Numbered from the stretch's first letter, positions 9,142 to 18,167 are shown. The stretch is 64,000 nucleotides of DNA from Alkalihalobacillus sp047302405 (GCF_047302405.1 NZ_CP154853.1:3038001-3102000), one strand, 5' to 3'. Program-made: numbers and translations. The notes: generated from the sequence alone by a model not told the origin.

Positions 9142-9158
9142 TGTTCACACTCCGAACA
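9142..9158. promoter_or_regulatory. Candidate IclR operator, proximal
   Basis: TGTTC-ACACTCC-GAACA is a five-base inverted repeat that starts 21 bases before the IclR gene start codon. It shares the GTTC/GAAC half-sites with the palindrome at 9218-9232, which suggests a pair of sites for one regulator. Family IclR operators are short palindromes of similar size; binding is inferred. Confidence 0.4.
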
Positions 9159-9217
9159 TTAAGTTCATTTTGAGAATAAAAAATATTACACTTAAAATAA
9201 ATGTCAAACTATACATT

Positions 9218-9232
9218 GTTCATATAGTGAAC
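9218..9232. promoter_or_regulatory. Candidate IclR operator, distal
   Basis: GTTCA-TATAG-TGAAC is a perfect 15-base palindrome about 100 bases upstream of the IclR gene. Its half-site GTTCA recurs nearby (9171-9177 and 9238-9243) and in the proximal palindrome. The size and symmetry fit an IclR-type operator controlling the minus-strand operon. Confidence 0.45.
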
Positions 9233-9598
9233 TACATGTTCATCATAGAAATATAGAAACCTCTAGTCTTTTATTATTTCACCCGTCTACCTAGTATCCC
9301 TTCACATGTAAATGTATACGTTTACAACACTTAGATTATCACCTCAAGATTTGTTAAGTCAATATATATTTTAAATATTTTAACTTTTCTGTCTTATGAA
9401 ATTCTTGATTTACCTGAAAACGTAACTTTTATTTTATGTACCATCAATACTAAAAAGAACAAGTATATCTCACGTATCGACACCTTTAGTGGATATTCTT
9501 TTATTTCATACTTTTATCTGATTGCAAATAATCTTGTTTAACTCTATACTTCTCTTAATATTCAGATTAAAATTGAGACACAATTCCGGAGGGAACTC

Positions 9599-11197
9599 AT
9601 GTATAAGAAATATATCCAGCACCTTCCCCTTAAACTGCAAATCACTTTATTTTCCACTTCCATTGTTGCAGTTGTATTAATAATTTCGGCCTTTTCTTAT
9701 TACAAAATATTGTCCGATTCGATAGAAGAATCAATTGGTGAAAACGCTCTAGAATTAACCCATTTTCTATCAAATCTTCCAGCTGTAAGAGAAGCATTAA
9801 AGGAAGATGGCTCATATTCAGAAATTGAATATATGTATCATCAATACTTAGACAAAGCTGATGATGAAATTATGATCGTTTTAGTTGATCAAACCGGTGT
9901 ACGAAAATTTCATCCTAATCAATCCTTAATCGGTCAAACCGTAACTGGCGATGATGTTGACCGAGCTCTTCAAGGTGAATCATACATATCAAGAGCAGAA
10001 GGTATTTCAGGTCCGACATTAAGGACTTGGGTCCCTGTGATTGATCCAGATACAAATGAACAGCTTGGGGTAATCGCAATTGGTTATCTAAAACAAAATA
10101 TTAATAACTTTATTCAAAGAAACTTAGATTCTATTATCTTAGGTCTATTTATAGCATTCTCAATCGGAATCATCGCCTCCATCATGCTATCTAGTCAGAT
10201 TAAGAAAATCTTATACAATCATGAACCTGACGAAATTGCCAAGCTCTTTATCGAAAGAGAGAAGATTTTTGAATCCTTAAATGAAGGAATTATCGTATTT
10301 GACAAGAAGAATAAACTAAGGTTAATTAACCAATCGGCCAAAGATATTCTATCTCTCCCAAACGATTTAGATAATGAAAGCCTCTATAATTTGGTGAAAG
10401 ATTTTTCCATCATAAAAGATAACTCGAACGTTGAAACAAAAGATTTAGAGCTTAATGTCCATAACACTCCTGTTTTAGCGAATCATTACCCGATGAAAAA
10501 CAGTGATGAACAAATATGGGGCCATATTATTACATTTAGTGACATTTCAGAAGTGCGTCATATGGCTGAAAAGCTAACCGGTGTTCAACAATATGTCGAT
10601 GGTCTTCGTGCCAAAACGCACGAGTTCTCAAATAAATTACAAACGATAACTGGTTTAATCGAGCTACAATGTTATGATGAAGTATTAGAATATGTCTCTA
10701 ATACAAATAAGCAGCAACAGCAACTACTAGAATATTTAACTCGTAACATATTAGAGCCAAAAATTCTTGGCTTATTATTAGGAAAAACTCAACAAGCACT
10801 TGAGCTAAATGTGTCATTAAAAATATCACCAGGAAGTCATATTCATCGACTACCAGCTAACATCTCTGTTGATAGTTTAGTCCTTATCATGGGCAACCTC
10901 TTACAAAATTCAATTGATGCTGTCAAAAACCAGCCTAACGGTGAAGTCCACTTAACGCTTTTAGATAAAAATGATGTAATTACGATTTTAATAGAAGATA
11001 ATGGAAGCGGTATCACCGAAAACGACGTCCCTTATATTTTTGACAAAGGACATTCTTCCAAAGGAACATTAGGTTTCGGGTTATACTTAGTAAAGCATCA
11101 TACAGAAAATCTATTAGGTGGTGAAATCCACTTTTCTCAAGAAGATGGTACCTGTTTCACTGTTCGTATTCCCAAACAAAAAGGAGTGATGTCATGA
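9599..11197 (+). CDS. Sensor histidine kinase, CitA/DcuS (CitS) type
   Basis: The 532-residue protein has a first membrane segment (about 13-34), an extracellular sensor domain (35-175) with the GQTVTGDDVDRALQGESY region typical of citrate/dicarboxylate PAS-like sensors, a second membrane segment (about 177-199), a cytoplasmic PAS domain (about 215-320) and a kinase core. H341 in the LRAKTHEFSNKLQTI motif is the likely phosphorylated residue. NLLQNSIDAV, DNGSGI and GFGLYLVKHH are the ATP-binding boxes. It overlaps the response regulator gene by four bases. Convergence with a TctCBA operon suggests it senses the carboxylate that this transporter carries. Confidence 0.9.
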   Translation: MYKKYIQHLPLKLQITLFSTSIVAVVLIISAFSYYKILSDSIEESIGENALELTHFLSNLPAVREALKEDGSYSEIEYMYHQYLDKADDEIMIVLVDQTGVRKFHPNQSLIGQTVTGDDVDRALQGESYISRAEGISGPTLRTWVPVIDPDTNEQLGVIAIGYLKQNINNFIQRNLDSIILGLFIAFSIGIIASIMLSSQIKKILYNHEPDEIAKLFIEREKIFESLNEGIIVFDKKNKLRLINQSAKDILSLPNDLDNESLYNLVKDFSIIKDNSNVETKDLELNVHNTPVLANHYPMKNSDEQIWGHIITFSDISEVRHMAEKLTGVQQYVDGLRAKTHEFSNKLQTITGLIELQCYDEVLEYVSNTNKQQQQLLEYLTRNILEPKILGLLLGKTQQALELNVSLKISPGSHIHRLPANISVDSLVLIMGNLLQNSIDAVKNQPNGEVHLTLLDKNDVITILIEDNGSGITENDVPYIFDKGHSSKGTLGFGLYLVKHHTENLLGGEIHFSQEDGTCFTVRIPKQKGVMS

Positions 11198-11862
11198 TTT
11201 CTACGCTCATTGTCGAGGACGATCCTATGGTAGCTAAAATTAATGCCGATTATTTAAAGAGACTCCCAACATTCAACCTGATTGGCTTAGTTCAAAATGG
11301 TAAAGAGGCGATTCAGCAGGTGAGCGAATTAAAGCCACAACTTCTTTTATTAGATGTCTTTATGCCAGGTATGAATGGCATTGAACTGCTAAAAGAGATG
11401 CGAACAAACCGATTAGATACTGATGTCATCTTAATTACAGCAGCGGATGAACCCCATATTATTGAAGAAGCGATGAGGTTAGGGATCGTAGACTGCATTT
11501 TAAAACCATATGGCTATGAGAGATTTCAAACTTCACTTACCTTTTATGAAAAACGGAATTACATTTTTGATAAATCGAAAAAAATTAGTCAAGCGGATTT
11601 GGATCAACTCTACCTTTCATCAAATAACGAACCAATGGAATTACCAAAAGGAATTGACTCAGTTACGTTAAAACTAATCAGAGAACAATTAGTACAATCG
11701 GACTCTTCATATACGATACAAGAACTGAGTCAAGCCGTTAAAATCTCTACTTTAACCGTTAGAAAATATTTAGAATACCTGACACAACTTGATGAAATCG
11801 AATTAGATCTAGAATACTCAGAGAAAGGGAGACCAAAGAAACTATATTCTATCAAAAGGTAG
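11194..11862 (+). CDS. Response regulator, CitT/DcuR type
   Basis: The 222-residue protein has a receiver domain with acidic pair D9/D10, phosphorylation site D54 (LLLLDVFMPG) and the conserved Lys in ILKPYG. A C-terminal helix-turn-helix (about 170-215, YTIQELSQAVKISTLTVRKY) is of the type found in CitB/CitT/DcuR regulators. It is translationally coupled to the kinase and ends just before a rho-independent terminator. Likely targets are the tct operon (11898-16043) and perhaps its own promoter. Confidence 0.9.
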   Translation: MISTLIVEDDPMVAKINADYLKRLPTFNLIGLVQNGKEAIQQVSELKPQLLLLDVFMPGMNGIELLKEMRTNRLDTDVILITAADEPHIIEEAMRLGIVDCILKPYGYERFQTSLTFYEKRNYIFDKSKKISQADLDQLYLSSNNEPMELPKGIDSVTLKLIREQLVQSDSSYTIQELSQAVKISTLTVRKYLEYLTQLDEIELDLEYSEKGRPKKLYSIKR

Positions 11863-11890
11863 ATTCTTTATTATGTGCTTCTTTTGAAAC

Positions 11891-11923
11891 GCTTACATCA
11901 CATTGTAAGCTCTTCTTTTTTTT
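11891..11923 (+). terminator. Rho-independent terminator after the two-component system
   Basis: GCTTACA-TCACAT-TGTAAGC is a perfect seven-base stem followed by a T-rich run (TCTTCTTTTTTTT) on the plus strand. It overlaps the last codon of the convergent tctA gene, so it ends the kinase-regulator transcript at the junction of the two operons. Confidence 0.8.
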
Positions 11924-13409
11924 GCTTCTTTCTCATCACTATTTTTAAGATAAGTGGCCCAATAATAAAGAGGATAATCAGTGTTAAAAGCACGATTGAA
12001 ATGGTACTACTAATAAAAATATTCATATTCCCATTTGAAATATTTAGCGCTTGCCTAGCTGACATTTCTAATCTAGGTGTTAAGACAAAAGCTAATAGAA
12101 GTGGTGCAATTGGATAATCATTGGATTGCAGTAAAAAGGCAATCACTCCAGCAATAATCATAACCCAAACATCAAACATATTGTTATTGACACTATAAGT
12201 TCCAACCATACAAATGATTGTAATAATTGGGACCATTAATGAATTCGGTACTAGTATGACCTTCATCAAAAAAGGAATTAAAGCCAAACCTGCTAATAAA
12301 CCAATGATGTTCCCTATATACATGGAAGAAATGAGGCCCCAGACAAAATCAGGATTGCTTGTAAATAACAACGGTCCAGGGTCAAGTCCCCACATAATGA
12401 GACCACCTAATAATATCGCCGTTGTGGCTGAACCAGGAATACCGAGTGATAATAATGGAACAAAGGCACTTACCGAGGCTGCATTGTTCCCTGACTCTGC
12501 GGCGGCAACTCCTTCGATGGCCCCTTTTCCCATTTCCTTTTTATTTTTCCCTACACGTTTTTCAAGGACATAGGAGAGTAGTCCAGCTGTAGTTGGACCG
12601 GCTCCAGGTAGCACCCCTAAAATCGTACTTAAACTACTAGAACGAATCCAAGGAAGAAAACTTCTTTTCACATCTTCTTTATTTGGAATACTTTCCTTAA
12701 TCGTTATTTTTGTCTTGTGGTTTGCTTTTAGTTTAGTGGCAGCCATTGAGATCACTTGACTAAACCCAAACATTCCAATCACCATTGGAACTAAAGCTAG
12801 ACCACTTAACAAATTATCGGATCCAAAGGCAAACCGTGCTTGACCTGATATTGTATCCACTCCAACCGTTGCAAGTAGAATCCCTAATGCGGTTGCGACA
12901 ATACCTTTTGCTGGTTGATCCCCGAGTAGCCACCCTACTGAACAAAGAGCTAATAGAATTATTAAAGCAATTTCAGCAGGTCCAAAAGCCAAACCAAAAT
13001 CCGCCAACATAGGGCCCAGAAATGTTAGAGCGATAATTCCGATGGTCCCCCCAACAAAGGAAGCAAGGTTAGCAGAAAATAATGCTTTTCCTGCTTTTCC
13101 TTTTTGGGTCATCGGATACCCATCTAATGATGTTGTAATAGACGGGGCATCACCAGGTATATTTAATAAAATCGCACTATAAGCTCCACCATACATACAC
13201 CCATAATAGACAGCAGCAAGCATGATAATCCCTGTAACTGGCTCCATTCCAAAAGTTAAAGGAAGCAATAGAGCTATCCCTAAAGGTGTTCCTAGGCCTG
13301 GGATAGAGCCAATAAAGATTCCAAGTAAGGCTCCAATTAAAGCAGCTAAGAAGTTTTGAAGCGTAATCGCTTGAGCAAATCCATTTATAAGAAGCTCTAA
13401 TGTTTCCAT
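11898..13409 (-). CDS. tctA: Tripartite tricarboxylate transporter large membrane subunit (TctA)
   Basis: The 503-residue membrane protein has the TctA hallmarks: GIFIGSIPGLGTPLGIALLL near the N-terminus, MYGGAYSAILLNIPGDAPS and the second glycine-rich repeat LGVLPGAGPTTAGLLSY. It is the ion-coupled translocation subunit of TTT systems, which import citrate-like and other carboxylates with a periplasmic-type binding protein. It follows tctB by 16 bases. The last codons overlap the terminator of the convergent two-component system. Confidence 0.93.
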   Translation of the reverse strand: METLELLINGFAQAITLQNFLAALIGALLGIFIGSIPGLGTPLGIALLLPLTFGMEPVTGIIMLAAVYYGCMYGGAYSAILLNIPGDAPSITTSLDGYPMTQKGKAGKALFSANLASFVGGTIGIIALTFLGPMLADFGLAFGPAEIALIILLALCSVGWLLGDQPAKGIVATALGILLATVGVDTISGQARFAFGSDNLLSGLALVPMVIGMFGFSQVISMAATKLKANHKTKITIKESIPNKEDVKRSFLPWIRSSSLSTILGVLPGAGPTTAGLLSYVLEKRVGKNKKEMGKGAIEGVAAAESGNNAASVSAFVPLLSLGIPGSATTAILLGGLIMWGLDPGPLLFTSNPDFVWGLISSMYIGNIIGLLAGLALIPFLMKVILVPNSLMVPIITIICMVGTYSVNNNMFDVWVMIIAGVIAFLLQSNDYPIAPLLLAFVLTPRLEMSARQALNISNGNMNIFISSTISIVLLTLIILFIIGPLILKIVMRKKQKKEELTM

Positions 13410-13425
13410 TCTTTTCCTACCTTCC

Positions 13426-13845
13426 CTATATTCCGATCAGTCCTTGTGGAAGTGGAACATTTAATGAGATTTTAAAAACGACGTAAATCACCCCAGTTGT
13501 TGTTAGACTGTAAATGGAAGCACGTGTCATTGGATATCGTTCTACGATTCTTAACCAAATAGCCGTAAATATGGCGATTGAAAGAATCATTCCAATAACT
13601 TGAATTAAACCCATCATGATTAAAATTCCGATAACCGGATAAATATGCCTTTTATTTAAATTGGACTTTTGTTTCGTATTTTTCATAAAGATAATCAAAC
13701 TACATAAAGTTAATATCGCTCCTCCAATAGTCGGAATAAAACCACTCCCTGGAGTACTTGCTGTCCAAAAGTCATAGCGATATAACCCTAGAAAAACAGC
13801 CATTATTCCAAAAATGAAAAGACAACCAGAAAGCAGCCTAGTCAT
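13426..13845 (-). CDS. tctB: Tripartite tricarboxylate transporter small membrane subunit (TctB)
   Basis: The 139-residue protein has about four membrane helices and the TctB pattern GSGFIPTIGGAILTLCSLI after the first helix. TctB proteins are poorly conserved and are recognised mainly by size, topology and position between tctC and tctA, all met here. It works with TctA in the membrane. Confidence 0.85.
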   Translation of the reverse strand: MTRLLSGCLFIFGIMAVFLGLYRYDFWTASTPGSGFIPTIGGAILTLCSLIIFMKNTKQKSNLNKRHIYPVIGILIMMGLIQVIGMILSIAIFTAIWLRIVERYPMTRASIYSLTTTGVIYVVFKISLNVPLPQGLIGI

Positions 13846-13883
13846 GAAAACAACCCCTTTGTTTTCAAAGTTTTATATGTTCC

Positions 13884-14882
13884 TTACTCTATTAAGCCCA
13901 TTTCTACTGCTGCTTGATAATACATATCAAATACTTCTTGATAATAAACTTCACTTTCCTTAGCATTTAAATACTCAGATGTGAGCTCATATCTTTCCAC
14001 ATAATCTTTTTGCCACTTCTCTGTTTCATGAGCCTTTTTTAAAACATCCTCCCAAAAAGCTATCTCCTCATCGGTTAGATCAGGCGGCCCTACATAACCT
14101 CTAAAAGAAGTAACTTGAATATCTCCATATCCTAGTTCTTCAAAAGTAGGTACATCTGACAACACACCACTTAAGCGCTCACTAGAAGATGAAACGAGTG
14201 CTTTTAATTGTCCGGCTTCAATTTGAGATTGGACTTCATTTGGATTTGCAAGATTAACATCAATATGGTTACCTAACAATGAAGCAAGACTTTCACCACC
14301 GCTGTCAAATGGAATATACTTCAACTCAGTTTCTCCAAATTTATTAATTAAATGACTTAAAATATGAAGTTCAGTTCCTTGCCCTGTCCCACCAATCGTA
14401 ACCGTATCCGGATTCTCCCGTGCATAATCTATTAGCTCTTCAAAACTATCAAAAGGACTATCGTTATTGACTACGAGTAAATAACTATCAAGCGTAAGTG
14501 TTCCAAGTGGAGTAAAATCTTCTAACGTAATATTGTTTTGATTAATAATTGGACTTATGATTTGACTGGAATTCCAGGTTAAGATCGTATTGTTAGCTCC
14601 ACTTTTGTTATATACATAAGAGTGAGCAACAGCTGTACTCCCACCTGGTTTATTAACAACCATAATATTTCGATCAATTAAATCATTTTCTTTAATCGTT
14701 TCCGCAAGAATTCTTGCATTAATGTCACTTCCTCCACCCGTACTTGCAGGGACAATGAGCTCAACATTTCCATCTAATTTTACTCCCGCTTCTCCATCTG
14801 CCTGTGTATCACCGGATGAACACCCAACTAATATCATCGAAAAAATGCCAACAATGAGCAGACAAACATAGTTTAGCCTCAC
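13884..14882 (-). CDS. tctC: Tripartite tricarboxylate transporter solute-binding lipoprotein (TctC)
   Basis: The 332-residue protein has a lipoprotein signal ending at C21 (MILVGCSSG) and a TctC/Bug fold with ELIVPASTGGGSDINARILA and VVNKPGGSTAVAHSYVY, the two loops that grip a ligand carboxylate. It delivers substrate to TctAB. It is 36 bases downstream of an enolase-superfamily dehydratase gene, which suggests the ligand is a sugar acid or hydroxy-dicarboxylate acted on by that enzyme. Confidence 0.92.
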   Translation of the reverse strand: MRLNYVCLLIVGIFSMILVGCSSGDTQADGEAGVKLDGNVELIVPASTGGGSDINARILAETIKENDLIDRNIMVVNKPGGSTAVAHSYVYNKSGANNTILTWNSSQIISPIINQNNITLEDFTPLGTLTLDSYLLVVNNDSPFDSFEELIDYARENPDTVTIGGTGQGTELHILSHLINKFGETELKYIPFDSGGESLASLLGNHIDVNLANPNEVQSQIEAGQLKALVSSSSERLSGVLSDVPTFEELGYGDIQVTSFRGYVGPPDLTDEEIAFWEDVLKKAHETEKWQKDYVERYELTSEYLNAKESEVYYQEVFDMYYQAAVEMGLIE

Positions 14883-14918
14883 AAATGCTCTCCCCTTTTA
14901 ATTAAATTTTTTGGGCAA

Positions 14919-16043
14919 TTAAACAAATTCCTTCACAATCGTTCTCTCCGCTAATTCTTCATCAATTTCAATCCCTATACCAGGCTCTGTTGGTGCTAAT
15001 AAATAAACGCCACCTTCATCTCTTACTTCTTTAAATTCTGGCCCTTTAATCAGTTTGTCTTGGAAATAATCTCGGTCGGTCGCAAAATACTCCACCCATT
15101 TTACATTAGAGTTTCCTATCGCTAAATGAACATGAATTTGCTGTAAGTTCCATGGTGAAATCGGAATATTGTATGCGGTTGCAAAATTGTAAATCCTTAA
15201 CCAATCGGTGATTCCCCCAGTTGCCATCGCATTAGGTTGAATAATATCAACTGCTTTCTTTTCTATTAATTGTCTAAAGTCATTCAAGCCACTATGCTGC
15301 TCTCCACCAACGACATACGTATGACCAGCGAGCTCTCTTACTCTTGCATATCCATTAATATCTTCAGGAGAAACAGGTTCCTCAATCCAATACAGATTGA
15401 ACTTTTCCCATTTTTTCACTTGCTGTATAGCTGTTTCCGTATCCCAGGAACCATTTATATCGACCATTAATTTCACATCGTCACCAACCGCTTCCCGAAC
15501 GGCCTCAACCCGTTTATCTGCTTCTTTTAATGAGACTGCCGATAAACCACCTCTAATTTTTATTGCGGTATGTCCGTTTTCTACATATTCTACAGCCACT
15601 TGTGCCAACTCATCTGGTGGAAGCTGGTGCCCTACATTCGCATACGTTAAAACACGGTCTCGTTTGTTTCCAAATAATTCAGCTAAAGGAACATTTAATA
15701 ATTTCGCTTTAATATCCCATAAGGCAAAATCAACGGCCGCCACACAATCTCTAATCATTCCTCGCATTCCAAATCGCCAAGGGGCATCATACATTTTCCA
15801 CCAGAGCTTTTCATTATGCAGTGGATTTTCTCCTAAAATTAAGTTGCGAAAATTTCTTTTTAACAAGGTAACCGCAATATCACTGGCAACGCCATGTGGA
15901 AATATTGGTGTACTTAAAAACCCTGTCCCACTTACACCATGATCAGTTTCTACATTGACAATGACAATCTCATGTCCACTAAAAGCCATATCTGATTTCC
16001 CCATCTGTACATATCTTTCAACCGTCATATCCGTTATTTTCAT
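14919..16043 (-). CDS. Enolase-superfamily (mandelate racemase-like) sugar-acid dehydratase
   Basis: The 374-residue protein has the N-terminal capping domain and TIM barrel of the mandelate racemase subgroup. Visible active-site residues are K162-x-R164 on the second strand, metal ligands D195, E221 and E248, and histidines H304/H306 in the C-terminal region. At the position where the His-supporting Asp usually sits (QPD...GG), this protein has N271 (QPNAMATGG). Such enzymes abstract the proton alpha to a carboxylate and usually dehydrate aldonic or aldaric acids. It heads the tct operon, so substrate uptake and first step are linked. The exact sugar acid cannot be named. Confidence 0.82.
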   Translation of the reverse strand: MKITDMTVERYVQMGKSDMAFSGHEIVIVNVETDHGVSGTGFLSTPIFPHGVASDIAVTLLKRNFRNLILGENPLHNEKLWWKMYDAPWRFGMRGMIRDCVAAVDFALWDIKAKLLNVPLAELFGNKRDRVLTYANVGHQLPPDELAQVAVEYVENGHTAIKIRGGLSAVSLKEADKRVEAVREAVGDDVKLMVDINGSWDTETAIQQVKKWEKFNLYWIEEPVSPEDINGYARVRELAGHTYVVGGEQHSGLNDFRQLIEKKAVDIIQPNAMATGGITDWLRIYNFATAYNIPISPWNLQQIHVHLAIGNSNVKWVEYFATDRDYFQDKLIKGPEFKEVRDEGGVYLLAPTEPGIGIEIDEELAERTIVKEFV

Positions 16044-16120
16044 TCTGTTCTCCTAGCCTGTTTAGTCAAAACTAAATTTTGCTAGAATACCTCCCTTGTT
16101 TTTAAATTCCACTCCCCAAA

Positions 16121-16158
16121 AGAAAACGCTTTCTTTTAAATCCCTTGATGTCATTATA
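16121..16158 (-). promoter_or_regulatory. cre box and -10 element ahead of the dehydratase-tct operon
   Basis: AGAAAACGCTTTCT (16121-16134) is a near-palindromic catabolite response element 78 bases before the dehydratase start. On the minus strand a TATAAT sits at 16153-16158, so the cre box would lie just downstream of a start point near 16146, a position where CcpA blocks transcription. I see no good -35, which fits activation by the neighbouring two-component system. The rest of 16160-16435 holds nothing I recognise. Confidence 0.55.
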
Positions 16159-16435
16159 AGACCCTTCACTAAGGAAAACCTCTTTAAAAATCTTTCTTTT
16201 ACTTTAAAAAAGTTTAAAGAATAAGGAACATACGTACTTATATAAACTTTATAAAAACACAAAAAGGCACAGCATTGAATCACTTTCAATTGAATCCTCA
16301 TCACTTAATCTCCTATGTGAATAGTGCGAATTAAAAGCAGAAAAGAACTCATATATAATGGTCAATTCAAAGCAAAATAAAGCACTCTTTTTAACTATAC
16401 GGCCTTATGACATTTATATTCGTATAAATATCATA

Positions 16436-16482
16436 CAAAAAAGAGCCATTCTACAAGAATCGCACATCTTGTGGAATCGCTC
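16436..16482 (-). terminator. Rho-independent terminator after the 65-residue gene
   Basis: A long hairpin with arms 16443-16458 and 16467-16482 (GAGC...ACAAGA / TCTTGT...GCTC, two mismatches) is followed on the minus strand by TTTTTT. It lies about 70 bases past the stop of the small basic protein gene and supports that gene being transcribed. Confidence 0.75.
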
Positions 16483-16552
16483 TATTTCCCTGTCGTTTTG
16501 AGGGCTGTCATACCATTTCAATCAAAATGGAAATTAAAAACATAGCCTTTTC

Positions 16553-16750
16553 TTATTTGAATATTTTTTTGAACGCCTTAAAAAATGTTGTACGCTGATA
16601 AATTTTATAATGACTATTTTTTTTCGGAGTCGTAATCCATCCATAAGTTTTAGGTGTTCGAACTCCTGGGCGATGAACGACATAATGTTTGACACTTGTT
16701 TTCGCTGAAATTCTCTGTTTTAAACTAAGTTTTCTTATTCCCACTTTCAT
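16553..16750 (-). CDS. Small basic protein of unknown function
   Basis: This 65-residue protein is very basic, with about 20 Lys/Arg, no membrane segment and an N-terminal MKVGIRKLSLKQRISAKTSV followed by a central RPGVRTPKTYGWITTPKK. A GAGGGG site lies eight to nine bases before the ATG and a strong terminator follows, so I think it is real. The charge suggests nucleic-acid binding, but I recognise no domain. It stands alone between the dehydratase operon and the methyltransferase. Confidence 0.5.
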   Translation of the reverse strand: MKVGIRKLSLKQRISAKTSVKHYVVHRPGVRTPKTYGWITTPKKNSHYKIYQRTTFFKAFKKIFK

Positions 16751-16919
16751 ATTATCAGCCCCTCATCTTTTTGCGGTAAAGACTAAGATGCTACTCTAAC
16801 ATTCATTTCGACGTAAAAAGGTTCAATCCTTGTCTAAATTCCGAATAAATCGTTCAAATTTATTTATACGATACTACTTTTTACAACCGAGACCGCTAAG
16901 TGTTTTTTTGCTATAAATG

Positions 16920-17987
16920 TTAAAGCCTTGATAACTGAAAGGAGGAACCTTCAATTCCTACTATCGATTCGTGTAATACTTTATTTTCGTGTAATACTTT
17001 ATTTTCGAGCAATGCAAGTATTATGTACTGTAACACATTAATTGGAACACTATTCCCAAACTGTTTCCATGCTTGACCATCACTGACTGGAATTTTAAAG
17101 TCCTCTGGAAACCCTTGAATTCGGGCACATTCCCTTGGTGCCAATTTACGAACTCGACCGTTAATCAGATAACAACCCGTTTTGCTTCCAGGCCCGCCTC
17201 CTTGTGCAGATAAAGTAACCGCATGGCCTAGCTCACTATAAATACGCTCACCCTGTCCTCCTTTATTAATCGTCCCAACTCGAACAGGCTTTAAAATATA
17301 CTCCATTAGTAAAGATTCGGCCGGTACTTTATCAAAGTCAACGGTCATATCGTCCCTTTTGATCACATAATGGTCTGTTTTCTCATCATGTAAAAGGTAA
17401 TCTCTTAAAATGACACGGTCATTAGGAGGTTTCGGAAAGGCAAAAGACTCGACTTGTAAATCTTTCCGAATCGCCACCATATAAATTCGTTCTCTATTTT
17501 GCGGTAGACCAAATTGACTCGCATTAAGAACTTGATGCCAAAATTGATAGCCAATCTGCTCAAGTGTTTCTCTGACTGTATTTAATGTATTCCCTTGATC
17601 ATGAGTGGCAAAATTACGGACATTTTCCATCAAAACAAGCTTCGGTTGATGATGCTTCACAATCCTTGCAACATCAAAAAACAGCGTTCCTCTCGTATCT
17701 TCAAATCCTTGTCTTTTTCCCGAGATACTAAATGGCTGACACGGAAAACCCGCACATAAAATGTCATGCTCTGGGATTTCGCTAGGCTCAATTTGTGTGA
17801 TATCTCCTTCTGGATGGATGCCGAAATTTTCCGAATAAGTCGTTTGGGCATGCTTATCCCATTCAGATGCATAGACACATTCAGCCCCAAAAGACTTCAT
17901 CGCCAAATGAAAACCACCAATACCAGCGAATAAATCGACATATTTCATCCCGTTTAAAGAGTGAGCAAACTCCGTCACATTAATCAT
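16920..17987 (-). CDS. DNA (cytosine-5-)-methyltransferase
   Basis: The ATG giving MINVTEF is chosen, eight bases after AGAGGA; the longer form would need a TTG inside the Shine-Dalgarno spacing. The 355-residue enzyme shows motif I (DLFAGIGGFHLA), motif IV with the catalytic Cys at about residue 83 (GFPCQPFS), motif VI (ENVRNF), motif VIII (QNRERIYMVAIR) and motifs IX/X (RECARIQGFPEDF, QFGNSVPINV). No restriction endonuclease gene is adjacent, so it appears to be an orphan or solitary methylase. The C-terminal tail contains a tandem duplication of six residues caused by an 18-base repeat. Target sequence is unknown. Confidence 0.92.
   Translation of the reverse strand: MINVTEFAHSLNGMKYVDLFAGIGGFHLAMKSFGAECVYASEWDKHAQTTYSENFGIHPEGDITQIEPSEIPEHDILCAGFPCQPFSISGKRQGFEDTRGTLFFDVARIVKHHQPKLVLMENVRNFATHDQGNTLNTVRETLEQIGYQFWHQVLNASQFGLPQNRERIYMVAIRKDLQVESFAFPKPPNDRVILRDYLLHDEKTDHYVIKRDDMTVDFDKVPAESLLMEYILKPVRVGTINKGGQGERIYSELGHAVTLSAQGGGPGSKTGCYLINGRVRKLAPRECARIQGFPEDFKIPVSDGQAWKQFGNSVPINVLQYIILALLENKVLHENKVLHESIVGIEGSSFQLSRL
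16970..17005. repeat. 18-bp exact tandem duplication inside the methyltransferase C-terminus
   Basis: Two identical 18-base units (CGTGTAATACTTTATTTT on the plus strand) lie head to tail, encoding a doubled ENKVLH. The frame is kept. Such an in-frame slip repeat can expand or contract without breaking the protein. Confidence 0.9.
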
Positions 17988-18136
17988 TTTCAAATCCTCT
18001 TTCTTCGTCCAACTTCTATCCCATTATTTTAACACAAATAAAGAATTACTTTTATTTAAACCCTTTTCCTCTCCCCATGCTTCTGACTTTCTTTCCTAAA
18101 CATCCATGCATCCGAATTTCACATGTTTTCACTCAT

Positions 18137-18167
18137 AAAAAAGAGGCTAGATTAGCCCCCTTTTTTA
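18137..18167 (-). terminator. Bidirectional-looking terminator after the 53-residue gene
   Basis: GGCTA-GAT-TAGCC stem flanked by A-rich and T-rich runs on both sides (AAAAAAG on the left, CCCTTTTTT on the right). On the minus strand it ends the thiC transcript that includes the small Cys-rich gene; the stop codon of that gene lies within the right-hand run. Confidence 0.7.

Larger units (their letters stand above)
9122..9598. other. Divergent intergenic region between the IclR operon and the two-component system
   Basis: This 477-base, AT-rich stretch carries both promoters. Besides the two palindromes listed separately, it has a cre-like box TGTATACGTTTACA at 9313-9326 that differs from the TGWNANCGNTNNCA consensus only at position 5, suggesting carbon catabolite control by CcpA. 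I see no open reading frame of note and no RNA structure. A GGAGGG site precedes the histidine kinase ATG. Confidence 0.5.

Noticed and set aside
15397..15942. 181-residue plus-strand frame
   Set aside because: It is antisense to the well-supported dehydratase gene; a shadow of its codon use.
16062..16304. 80-residue minus-strand frame upstream of the dehydratase
   Set aside because: It has no ribosome binding site, an odd composition and covers the cre box and -10 element, so it is more likely leader sequence.
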